Part shown: piece after piece, positions 34,671 to 42,466 of the stretch | How positions within the stretch are numbered: the first letter of the stretch is position 1 | How the letters are laid out: each line of letters starts with the position of its first letter | DNA from: Chloroflexota bacterium | GTDB lineage: Bacteria > Chloroflexota > Anaerolineae > UBA1429 | Assembly (NCBI GenBank): GCA_021372475.1 | Contig: JAJFUJ010000117.1 | Span: forward strand, 1-61,473 | Reading direction: 5' to 3' | DNA: 61,473 nt | Position numbers and translations under genes: made by a program | Notes under the pieces: generated by a model | The model's database searches: none | What the model was told of the DNA's origin: nothing | Seen by the model: the letters and a program-made list of their open reading frames with translations, nothing else

Positions 34671-34871
34671 ATGGACGAGTTAATCAAGCTTATCACCAAG
34701 AAGGTAGGGAGCCCCGAGGACAAGGCTAAAATAGCGGTTGAAACTGTACTGGGATTTCTAAAGGAAAAGCTTCCGGATGGGAGGATAGCCAGCCAAATCG
34801 ATGGGCTGCTACAAGGTAGCAGCGTCGAAAACCTTGTGGGCGGCCTAGGCAGTTTGTTGGGCAAAAAGTAG
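34671..34871 (+). CDS. Small conserved helical protein, function unknown
   Basis: 66 residues: MDELIKLITKKVGSPEDK, then AVETVLGFLKEKLPDGRIASQIDGLL and a Gly-rich tail GGLGSLLGKK. It looks like the short helical proteins of the MDELIKLVxxKTGIxxxxA kind found in several phyla, whose function I do not know. The ATG is chosen over an upstream TTG at 34656 because the conserved MDEL starts here and GAGAGA lies upstream. It is isolated, with the tRNA-Gln terminator region downstream. Composition and length match a real gene rather than chance. Confidence 0.7.
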   Translation: MDELIKLITKKVGSPEDKAKIAVETVLGFLKEKLPDGRIASQIDGLLQGSSVENLVGGLGSLLGKK

Positions 34872-34957
34872 ATCCTGGAATCTGCTAGCCACAATCGGCC
34901 GAACGTATGCGGGATTTGCGTCTGATATATCGCTACGGCAATCCTGATACCAAATAC

Positions 34958-34988
34958 AAAACCCGCCATAAGGTTTCACAGCGGGTTT
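34958..34988 (-). terminator. Terminator after tRNA-Gln
   Basis: AAACCCGC (34959-34966) pairs with GCGGGTTT (34981-34988). On the minus strand it ends GCGGGTTTTG, 6 nt beyond the tRNA. It may also stop plus-strand transcription from the small gene. Confidence 0.7.
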
Positions 34989-34994
34989 AGCTAG

Positions 34995-35065
34995 CTGAGG
35001 GACAGGGATTCGAACCCCGATCGCCTGATCCAGAGTCAGGTGTCCTACCATTGGACGATCCCTCA
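34995..35065 (-). tRNA. tRNA-Gln (anticodon CUG)
   Basis: Minus-strand cloverleaf: acceptor TGAGGGA/TCCCTCA, D arm GTCCAATGGTAGGAC, anticodon stem CCTGA/TCAGG around loop CTCTGGA (anticodon CTG), T arm CGGGG-TTCGAAT-CCCTG, discriminator G. The 3' CCA is not encoded (CTA follows). It lies 46 bp downstream of gltX on the same strand, with its own promoter candidate. Confidence 0.94.
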
Positions 35066-35077
35066 AAAGCAAAGGAT

Positions 35078-35106
35078 ATTCTAGCACAATCAAGCTGTGC
35101 GAGCAA
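35078..35106 (-). promoter_or_regulatory. Promoter of tRNA-Gln
   Basis: Minus strand: -35 TTGCTC (35101-35106), a 17-bp spacer, -10 TAGAAT (35078-35083), overlapping the gap after gltX. Read-through from gltX is also possible. Confidence 0.55.
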
Positions 35107-35111
35107 AACAC

Positions 35112-36587
35112 TCAGGAGGCTTCGAGCTTGCTGTGCGCCACCTGAATCCGCTTGAGAATGGTATCGCGCCCCATCACGCTCATCAAGCCCATCAGAGGGG
35201 GAGAGACCGTGCGTCCGGTGCAGGCTACGCGCAGGCAGCCGAAATACTGCCGCGCTTTCAACCCCAGCCGCTCCACCTCGGGGCGTAAAGTCTGTTCGAG
35301 CTCAGTCTCGTCAAAACCGGATGTCCGCAGCGCTACGGCAGCACTTTCCAGGATTGCCAGCGTCTGAAGCTTGTCGGTTTTGTCCTGAATCAAAAGCGCG
35401 GCCGGGTAATCTATCTCTTGAAAAACGAAATCCACCAGCGAAGTGATATCTTCCAGCGTTTCGAGGCGCTCGCGAACCAGCGGAACAAGTGCTAGCATCG
35501 TCGCAAAATCCGTCTTGACACCAGCCGCCAGCATCGTGCGCTGGAGCCGTCCTGCCAAGTCATTATAGCCAAGGCTGCGGATATAAGCTGCGTTCATATG
35601 ATCGAGCTTGTCATACGAAAACGCCGCTGCCGAGCGACTCACCTCTTCCAGGCTAAAGTGGCGGATAAAATCCTCACGTTCCATAAATTCGGTTTTGTCG
35701 TCGAGCGACCAGCCTACCATTGCAAGAAAGTTAAACATTGCCTCAGGCAGGTAACCTGCTTCGCGAAACTCGTGGACGTATGTCAGGTGTTCGCTGCCGT
35801 CTGCGGATTGTTTCTTGCGTTTGCTGAGCTTGCCGTGTCCCGATGGATCCAGGATGGTCGGCAGGTGGGCAGTGACCGGCATCTCCCAACCCAGCGCCTG
35901 GTACAGCAGCACATGCTTGGGCATTGAGGAAAGCCACTCTTCCCCGCGGGTAATATGAGTGATTTCCATCAAATGGTCATCGACGACTACCCCGAGGTGA
36001 TAGGTTGGAAAGCCGTCCGATTTCAGCAGAACGAGGTCGTCCAGTTGACGATTGTCGAACTCGATACGCCCGCGCAGCAGATCCTCCACGACCGTAATAC
36101 CCTCCAGCGGCACAGCCAGGCGAATCACCGGCTGGATACCTTGCGCTTCATAATCCTGAACCTGCTTCTGGGTCAAGCAGCGGCAATGACGATCATAGCC
36201 TGGTGAAAGCTTGGCTGCCCGCTGTTCGTCACGCAGCGCCGTTAAGCGTTCCGCGCTACAATAGCAGCGGTAAGCATGTCCCGAATCGACCAACTGCTGG
36301 GCGTATTGGCGATAGAAGTGCAAGCGGTCAGACTGGTAATAAGGGCCGTATTTACCACCGACTTCTGGTCCCTCATCCCAGAACAAACCCAGCCAGCGCA
36401 AGGCATCGAGCAGATCGGGGATTGCTGCAGGATTATACCGCGTACGGTCCGTATCCTCGATGCGTAGGATGAACTTGCCATTGTTATGCCGGGCGTATAA
36501 CCAGTCGAAGAGCGCTGTGCGAGCTCCACCCACATGAAAGTATCCCGTCGGGCTGGGCGCAAAGCGAACACGTACTTCCTTATTCAT
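35112..36587 (-). CDS. gltX: Glutamyl-tRNA synthetase
   Basis: 491 residues. Class I synthetase with RFAPSPTGYFHVGGARTALF (HIGH motif as HVGG), ILRIEDTDRTR, the second signature GKLSKRK, and an all-helical anticodon-binding C-terminal part. It charges tRNA-Glu and, if non-discriminating, also tRNA-Gln ahead of GatCAB amidation. The adjacent co-oriented tRNA-Gln makes this worth considering. It follows rodA by 21 bp in the cell-shape cluster. Confidence 0.96.
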   Translation of the reverse strand: MNKEVRVRFAPSPTGYFHVGGARTALFDWLYARHNNGKFILRIEDTDRTRYNPAAIPDLLDALRWLGLFWDEGPEVGGKYGPYYQSDRLHFYRQYAQQLVDSGHAYRCYCSAERLTALRDEQRAAKLSPGYDRHCRCLTQKQVQDYEAQGIQPVIRLAVPLEGITVVEDLLRGRIEFDNRQLDDLVLLKSDGFPTYHLGVVVDDHLMEITHITRGEEWLSSMPKHVLLYQALGWEMPVTAHLPTILDPSGHGKLSKRKKQSADGSEHLTYVHEFREAGYLPEAMFNFLAMVGWSLDDKTEFMEREDFIRHFSLEEVSRSAAAFSYDKLDHMNAAYIRSLGYNDLAGRLQRTMLAAGVKTDFATMLALVPLVRERLETLEDITSLVDFVFQEIDYPAALLIQDKTDKLQTLAILESAAVALRTSGFDETELEQTLRPEVERLGLKARQYFGCLRVACTGRTVSPPLMGLMSVMGRDTILKRIQVAHSKLEAS

Positions 36588-36608
36588 CAGCCGTTCCTTG
36601 ATGTAAAA

Positions 36609-37751
36609 CTAGAACAGATCAGCTTCCAGCGGCTTGGAATGCATTGCAACATTTTCCACTAATCCCAGGGCGAGCAGGGTTGCTACCAATGAGCTGCCGC
36701 CATAACTAATCAGAGGGAGAGGCAGCCCCGTTACCGGCAGCAGGTTGAGGTTCATTCCTATGTTTATAAACGTTTGAATAAAAATCATTGCCGCGATGCC
36801 GATTGCTATTAGACGCCCCTTGGCGTCGCGCGCTGTCATTGCGACACGGATAATGCGCCAAATCAAGAGCGCCAGCAAACCAATCAACACGATTGCACCG
36901 ATGAAGCCCATTTCTTCAGCCCATACCGAGAAGATAAAATCTGTATGGCGTACGCGTAAAAAGTACAATTGGCTTTGGGTGCCCTTTAAGAGGCCTTTTC
37001 CCCACCACCCTCCGGAGCCGATGCTAATCAATGCCTGGCGGATATTATAGCTGTCGCCGGCATCTGCCTGCGATGGATAGAGGAACGAGGTAACACGCTT
37101 GCGTTGATATGGGTTGAGCCGAAACCATAAAATTGGAGCACCAACTCCCGCAATCCCTGCGATGATAGCCAGATGCCGCCAGCGCACTCCCGCCAGGAAA
37201 ACCATCACGATCCAAGAGGCAAACAAAATCATCGCAGTTCCGAAATCGGGCTGCAGATAAATCAAGGCAACAGGGGGCAGCACGAGAATAGCTGAAAGCA
37301 GTAAAGGAGTAAGTTTTTCAAACTTGTCATCCTCGACACCCAATACATTGGCAGTGACTAAAATAACCAACACTTTGGCCAATTCACTAGGCTGTAAAGT
37401 CAGGTTCTGTATCCGCAGCCAACTTTGAGCCCCAAACGAGGTGTGGCCAAGGACAGAAGTCACAAGTAGTATCAGGATTACACCAATGTAAAGGATATAT
37501 GATAAGCTGAGTATATGCCTATAATCGATAATTGATACACCGAAAAACAATATAAATCCGATTATGGCGAATATAATCTGGCGGTTTACCAAGTTATCCC
37601 ACCAGGTGCGGCCTTCTTTAGGAATGGAATACTCGTATGCCGAGTATATCATCACAATCCCGAGACCAACCAAAATGACTACAAGGATCAGCAGGACAAA
37701 ATCATACCTGCGCCATATAGATACCTTATGGTATGTTCTGGTTGTACTCAT
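36609..37751 (-). CDS. rodA: Peptidoglycan glycosyltransferase RodA (SEDS)
   Basis: 380 residues, about ten membrane segments. SEDS signatures are QPSELAKVLVI, YLQPDFGTA, the extracellular-loop RHTDFIFS holding the essential Asp, and LPVTGLPLPLISYGGSS near the end. It polymerises lipid II for side-wall growth together with PBP2, encoded just upstream. FtsW is similar, but its setting with mrdA and mreBCD identifies RodA. Confidence 0.95.
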   Translation of the reverse strand: MSTTRTYHKVSIWRRYDFVLLILVVILVGLGIVMIYSAYEYSIPKEGRTWWDNLVNRQIIFAIIGFILFFGVSIIDYRHILSLSYILYIGVILILLVTSVLGHTSFGAQSWLRIQNLTLQPSELAKVLVILVTANVLGVEDDKFEKLTPLLLSAILVLPPVALIYLQPDFGTAMILFASWIVMVFLAGVRWRHLAIIAGIAGVGAPILWFRLNPYQRKRVTSFLYPSQADAGDSYNIRQALISIGSGGWWGKGLLKGTQSQLYFLRVRHTDFIFSVWAEEMGFIGAIVLIGLLALLIWRIIRVAMTARDAKGRLIAIGIAAMIFIQTFINIGMNLNLLPVTGLPLPLISYGGSSLVATLLALGLVENVAMHSKPLEADLF

Positions 37752-37832
37752 ATTGTCTCTACGAACTGAAACATGCTAGCATCCTTACTGCCAATCATTA
37801 TCCGGCGGATATGCTCCTTCCGAATAGCGATG

Positions 37833-39830
37833 TCAGTCAATGATTTGACGTGTAGGATCAGATAGGTCAACCGTAGGCAATCCAAAATAATAGCGCAAGA
37901 TATTCGCTACTACCGGGGCTGCCATCTCTGCGCCAGTTCCGCCGCCTTCGAGAAAGACTACCACCGCAACTTCAGGGTTCTCATATGGGGCAAAGGCGAT
38001 GAACCAGGCGTGCGTCGGCAAATGACCGAATTCATCACGGACAAGGTCCCCATTCGCATCCCATACCGCATATTCTGCTGAACCGGTCTTGCCGGCGACC
38101 TCAATGCCAGGAATCTGGGCATACCTGGCTGTCCCATTGGCCACAGTGTCTCTCATAGCCGCGCGCACATAAGCCAATATGTCTTTATCTATTGCCAGCT
38201 CTCTGATAACCTTCGGCTGGAAAGCCTGGATGACATGGCCATCTGCGTCAGTGATCTCTTCGACAACTTGAGGCTGGTACAGTGTCCCGCCGTTGGCGAT
38301 TGCTGCCGTCGCATTAACAAGCTGTAGAGGAGTTACGAGATCGAATCCCTGGCCGATCGAGGCATTATAGGTATCGCCTAACGCCCACGATTCACCATAG
38401 TTTTGAACTTTCCACTTGGGAGTTGGCACCAATCCCTTCGACTCGCCTGTTAACTCAATGCCGGTTGGAGAGCCAAAACCAAACATCTTCATGTATTCAT
38501 CAAGTCTATCGATACCAAGGCCTTCAAAGTCGTTTGTGCCGCCGCCAACTGTATAGAAGAAAATGTCGCAAGATCCCTGCAAGGCTTCAGTAACATTCAC
38601 ATTGCCATGCCCCCAGGTTTGCCAGCAGTAAAAGGTCTGTGCCAAGGTAGGGTCATCCGGGAAATACTTGTTAGGCACCTTTATTGTCCCCTGGCAATTC
38701 ACTGTGGTCCCGAGGGTGATAATTCCCTCCTGAAGCGCAGCAGCAGCAGGTATCACCTTGAACGTTGAGCCAGGCGGGTATTGCCCCGAAATCGCATGGT
38801 CGATCATCGGATGGTTCGGATCCGAGCTCAACTGGTAATACTCATCGTATGAGATTCCGCCGGAAAACTTGTTATTGTCAAAAGAAGGCAAGGATACGCT
38901 GGAAAGCAGTTTGCCGGTGTTCGGATCGAGCAAAACGGCAACGCCGACATCCGAGTTCGCGCGCTTCATTCCGTCGCGCAAGATATCCTCGACAGCACGC
39001 TGCAGCTCGACATCGATCGTTAAGCGCACGTTAGCTCCGGGAACCGGTTCATCCTCGGCCAAGACAGCTACTTCGTGCTCATACGCATCAACCTCAATAT
39101 GTTTCTGCCCGGCGGTGCCGCGCAGTACACTCTCCTGAGTCGCCTCGATCCCTGTCAAACCAACGAGGTCGTCAGGCTGGTACTTGAGCTCGGTTTGCGC
39201 CTGGTAAGCCTCCAGCTCATCCGCAGGTATACGGCCTTCATACCCCAAGATATGTGACATCAACTCGCCCTCAAGGTATTCGCGTATTGGCTCTGCCACC
39301 ACCGAGACACCAGGCATTTGCGTTTGAGTCTCTTCGATAATGAACGCTATATCACGCGGCACATTGCTGGCAATTCTAACCGCTGTCCACTCTCCGTTAT
39401 ACTGGGTATTCATAATATCATCGATCGTCTTTGTACGCTGAGAATTGATAGCCAGAGGTTCTGCGCCCTCAGATGAACTCGAGTAGATAATCGAATCGAG
39501 CGCAGTCTCATGCACTGGTATCCCTAGGTAATCGCCGAGTTTTTGTAATACCTGCTCACGCTGTTCGGTATCTTCGGGCAGTGCGCCTGGTGTCACCATC
39601 ACCGAAAAACTGGGCACATTACGCACCAATAGCCTTCCAGCACTGTCATATATTACCCCGCGAGGCGCGTCAATCTGAACCAGGCGGAATCTGTTCGCAT
39701 TGGCCTCGGTTTGATAGGATTGGGATGAAACTATTTGCAGGTCCCAAAGCTTGGCAGAGACAAGGACGACTGCCGCAATAACGATAATGCGAAACAACAC
39801 GTAGCGTCCACGGATATACCAATTTGTCAT
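37833..39830 (-). CDS. mrdA: Penicillin-binding protein 2 (transpeptidase)
   Basis: 665 residues. One N-terminal membrane anchor (about 9-28), the pedestal region starting RGVIYDSAGRLLVRNVPSF, then the transpeptidase with SxxK in PPGSTFKV, SCD in QGSCDIFFY and KTG in VAGKTGSAEY. It cross-links peptidoglycan made by RodA in the elongasome. It begins 4 bp after mreD. Confidence 0.96.
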   Translation of the reverse strand: MTNWYIRGRYVLFRIIVIAAVVLVSAKLWDLQIVSSQSYQTEANANRFRLVQIDAPRGVIYDSAGRLLVRNVPSFSVMVTPGALPEDTEQREQVLQKLGDYLGIPVHETALDSIIYSSSSEGAEPLAINSQRTKTIDDIMNTQYNGEWTAVRIASNVPRDIAFIIEETQTQMPGVSVVAEPIREYLEGELMSHILGYEGRIPADELEAYQAQTELKYQPDDLVGLTGIEATQESVLRGTAGQKHIEVDAYEHEVAVLAEDEPVPGANVRLTIDVELQRAVEDILRDGMKRANSDVGVAVLLDPNTGKLLSSVSLPSFDNNKFSGGISYDEYYQLSSDPNHPMIDHAISGQYPPGSTFKVIPAAAALQEGIITLGTTVNCQGTIKVPNKYFPDDPTLAQTFYCWQTWGHGNVNVTEALQGSCDIFFYTVGGGTNDFEGLGIDRLDEYMKMFGFGSPTGIELTGESKGLVPTPKWKVQNYGESWALGDTYNASIGQGFDLVTPLQLVNATAAIANGGTLYQPQVVEEITDADGHVIQAFQPKVIRELAIDKDILAYVRAAMRDTVANGTARYAQIPGIEVAGKTGSAEYAVWDANGDLVRDEFGHLPTHAWFIAFAPYENPEVAVVVFLEGGGTGAEMAAPVVANILRYYFGLPTVDLSDPTRQIID

Positions 39831-39834
39831 TTAT

Positions 39835-40350
39835 CTACTGCCAATCGACGGTCGGAGGACCAAACCTTTTGTCGATCCAAACACCCAGATGATAGGTAAT
39901 CACAACAAGCAGCAGATTTAGTAACACTGCAGGTATCACATTCTGTATGATGAGACCTGGAATGTATACGGTCTTCCCGGTCGTTTGCAGCCAGAATATC
40001 AAAAGCCCTTTATATATCAGCGTCACCGCAATTATCGATAAATAAGGTATGATACCGGCCATTTGGGGCAAATGCCGATGGGCATATCCGACCAGGATAC
40101 TGCACCCACAAAAGATGAGGACAATTAGCAGGCGCGGACCGCCTGAGAGGGCGGCAACTACAGCGCCCCCAACGACAGCAGCGAGTAATCCTTCCGGCTG
40201 ATCCCTGATCAAAACCCAGGTTGTTGCAGCCACGAGAACTAGATCCGGACTCACATCAAAGATACGGAGTTCCGAAAATAGTGTCGATTGCACCAATCCC
40301 AATAAAGCTACTAGCGGGATTGTCAGGTAAAAACGAATATTGTTATTCAT
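39835..40350 (-). CDS. mreD: Rod shape-determining protein MreD
   Basis: 171 residues with five to six membrane helices (for example FYLTIPLVALLGLVQSTLF and GLLAAVVGGAVVAALSGG). Sequence is poorly conserved, as usual for MreD, and the call rests on size, topology and position between mreC (9 bp) and mrdA (4 bp). It links MreC to the RodA-PBP2 complex. Confidence 0.88.
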   Translation of the reverse strand: MNNNIRFYLTIPLVALLGLVQSTLFSELRIFDVSPDLVLVAATTWVLIRDQPEGLLAAVVGGAVVAALSGGPRLLIVLIFCGCSILVGYAHRHLPQMAGIIPYLSIIAVTLIYKGLLIFWLQTTGKTVYIPGLIIQNVIPAVLLNLLLVVITYHLGVWIDKRFGPPTVDWQ

Positions 40351-40359
40351 TTATTCCGG

Positions 40360-41205
40360 TTATTCAGGCGTCGGTTCGGCCAACGGTTCCACCGACTGCT
40401 CTTGGAAGCTCAGCATCACCATTACGCTTTCCAAAGAGGTAAAATTAACCGCTGGGATGACCCTAGCATCTTTGAACATAGCAACATCTTGTTCTGTAAC
40501 CTCTGCCACCTGTCCAACCACGAGGCGCATAGGAAAGCCACCTCCCAAGCCGGAAGTAAGGACGATATCGCCAACCTCGACGCTGGCGGATTGTGGGATA
40601 TAGCGCATAATCAATCCTTGTCCGGGATACCCCTGAGTCATCCCAGTGGCGCGCGAACGCTGTACGAGCGTGCTTACCGAACTGGACGAGTCGGTAACGA
40701 GCATAACTTTGGACGATACAGGTCCTACCTCACTAATACGCCCAACCAAACCATCCGCGGTAATGACGGGCAATCCAACCCTTACGCCGTCATCTTTGCC
40801 TCTGTCTATGATTAGATATTTAAAGAACTCGCTGGGGTCTCTGCCGATGACCTCGGCAGACAGCAATTGGTAACTTGGTACGGAGCTCTTGAATGAAAGC
40901 TCCTTGCGCAAGATTTCGTTCTCGAGCTGCGCTTCCTGCAGCAAAATAATCTGGTTGCGAAGCTCCGAGTTCTCCTTGCGCAGCGTTTCGTTTTCCTCTC
41001 CAAGTTTATTGATGTTCTCGACCCCCTGAGCGAGCGCCCTAAAAGGCGTTCCGAGCCACCGCAGCGCATATTGTATAGGAGAAGCTACCTGGGAAACAGC
41101 ATTTTTGATTGGATTGGAGGGAGTCAAACTGTCGAGGATAAGCCAAGCCAGGACAAGGCAGAGTACAATAACCAAAACCAGAACATGAACACGACTTCCC
41201 TTCAC
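40360..41205 (-). CDS. mreC: Rod shape-determining protein MreC
   Basis: 281 residues: an N-terminal membrane helix (about 7-25), a coiled coil at about 62-100 (ENINKLGEENETLRKENSELRNQI), then the beta-rich extracellular MreC domain (VIGRDPSEFFKYLIIDRGKDDGV, GLVGRISEVG, GGGFPMRLVVG). The GTG start has AGGA upstream. It organises the elongasome outside the membrane; mreB is 34 bp upstream. Confidence 0.95.
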   Translation of the reverse strand: MKGSRVHVLVLVIVLCLVLAWLILDSLTPSNPIKNAVSQVASPIQYALRWLGTPFRALAQGVENINKLGEENETLRKENSELRNQIILLQEAQLENEILRKELSFKSSVPSYQLLSAEVIGRDPSEFFKYLIIDRGKDDGVRVGLPVITADGLVGRISEVGPVSSKVMLVTDSSSSVSTLVQRSRATGMTQGYPGQGLIMRYIPQSASVEVGDIVLTSGLGGGFPMRLVVGQVAEVTEQDVAMFKDARVIPAVNFTSLESVMVMLSFQEQSVEPLAEPTPE

Positions 41206-41239
41206 GTCATTATCCTGCCTCAGGCTTTAGGGTAAAAGC

Positions 41240-42310
41240 TTAGCGCGAACGCGGAAGGGCGCCACGTTGAGTCGACGACAGCACTTTATGGTAGCGATCA
41301 AGGTCAGCTACGATTAAACCTGCGCCGCGGACCACGCAAGTTACGGGATCATCAGCGCGGTATACGTGCATGCGTGTTTCCTCCGAGAGGCGCTCAGGTA
41401 AACCCTGCAACTGTGAAGCGCCGCCGGCCATCACAATCCCCTGTTCCATCAAATCAGAGACGAGTTCAGGCGGTGTCTCATCAATTGTAGCTTTGACTGC
41501 GTCCACTATTGTTTGCACCGGACCGGACAAGGCTTCGCGCAGTTCGACGCTGCTAACCTCGATAGCCTGCGGCAAACCGGTAATCAAATTGCGTCCGCGT
41601 ACAGTGATGGTCTGCTCTTCAGCAAGCGGATGCGCCGAACCGATTGCCACTTTGGAGCGTTCAGCCATGCGCTCGCCGATCAATAAGTTATATTTCTGAC
41701 GGCAGTATTGAATGATTTCTTCATCCATCTCGTCGCCCGCCACCCGAATCGAGCGGCTCACCACAATACCGCCCAAAGAGATAACAGCCACCTCGGTAGT
41801 GCCGCCGCCGATATCAATGATCATACTGCCAACCGATTCGCTCACCGGTTGGCCTGCTCCAATGGCCGCAGCCATAGGTTCTTCAACTAGATATGCTTCA
41901 CGCGCTCCCGCGCTGATAGTAGCTTCGTGCACGGCACGCTTTTCTACTTCGGTAACACCGCTGGGGATGCCCACTACAACCCGTGGGTTGGAGTTAAACA
42001 ATCCCTTTTTGGGGTGTACCTTGTTGATGAAATAGTGTAGCATGCGTTCAGTGATGTCGAAATCCGAGATAACGCCATCCCGTAGAGGCCGAACAGCAAT
42101 AATGCTGCCAGGGGTACGGCCAACCATTTCACGAGCCTCTGCGCCAATAGCCAGAGGGCGTCGTGTACGTTTATCAATAGCCACAACCGAAGGCTCGTGA
42201 ATTACGATCCCCTGACCACGAACGGTGACCAGCGTTGTGGCAGTGCCAAGATCAATGCCAATATCACGTGAAAACACCCCTGTTAATGCGCTGAAAGGAT
42301 TCCAAACCAT
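41240..42310 (-). CDS. mreB: Rod shape-determining protein MreB
   Basis: 356 residues, actin fold: DIGIDLGTATTLV phosphate-1, VVGIPSGVTEVEKRAV, EEPMAAAIGAG, IDIGGGTTEVAVISLGG phosphate-2, and IVMAGGASQLQGLP. The N-terminal VWNPFSALTGVF is a likely membrane-binding amphipathic helix. It directs side-wall synthesis. AAGGAAG precedes the ATG and an extended -10 promoter lies upstream. First gene of mreB-mreC-mreD-mrdA-rodA-gltX. Confidence 0.97.
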   Translation of the reverse strand: MVWNPFSALTGVFSRDIGIDLGTATTLVTVRGQGIVIHEPSVVAIDKRTRRPLAIGAEAREMVGRTPGSIIAVRPLRDGVISDFDITERMLHYFINKVHPKKGLFNSNPRVVVGIPSGVTEVEKRAVHEATISAGAREAYLVEEPMAAAIGAGQPVSESVGSMIIDIGGGTTEVAVISLGGIVVSRSIRVAGDEMDEEIIQYCRQKYNLLIGERMAERSKVAIGSAHPLAEEQTITVRGRNLITGLPQAIEVSSVELREALSGPVQTIVDAVKATIDETPPELVSDLMEQGIVMAGGASQLQGLPERLSEETRMHVYRADDPVTCVVRGAGLIVADLDRYHKVLSSTQRGALPRSR

Positions 42311-42347
42311 TGCGCTTCCTTTTTAGCGATAGTAATTCAGCGTTAAA

Positions 42348-42375
42348 ATTATACCACACAATAATATTTTTCCAA
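42348..42375 (-). promoter_or_regulatory. Promoter of the mreBCD-mrdA-rodA-gltX operon
   Basis: Minus strand: TGG plus perfect -10 TATAAT (42348-42353), with -35 TTGGAA at 42370-42375 (16-bp spacer). About 37 nt upstream of mreB. Confidence 0.65.
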
Positions 42376-42399
42376 AGGTATATCCGTAACCAGTTCGCC

Positions 42400-42428
42400 T
42401 TGATGCTGACCGACTGCTATGGTATAGT
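42400..42428 (+). promoter_or_regulatory. Promoter of the surface polysaccharide operon
   Basis: -35 TTGATG (42400-42405), 17-bp spacer, -10 TATAGT (42423-42428), divergent from the mreB promoter and 38 nt upstream of the first ATG. Confidence 0.65.
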
Positions 42429-42466
42429 TTTAAAACACCAGGATAAAAAGGCGGAATGCTGCCTGC

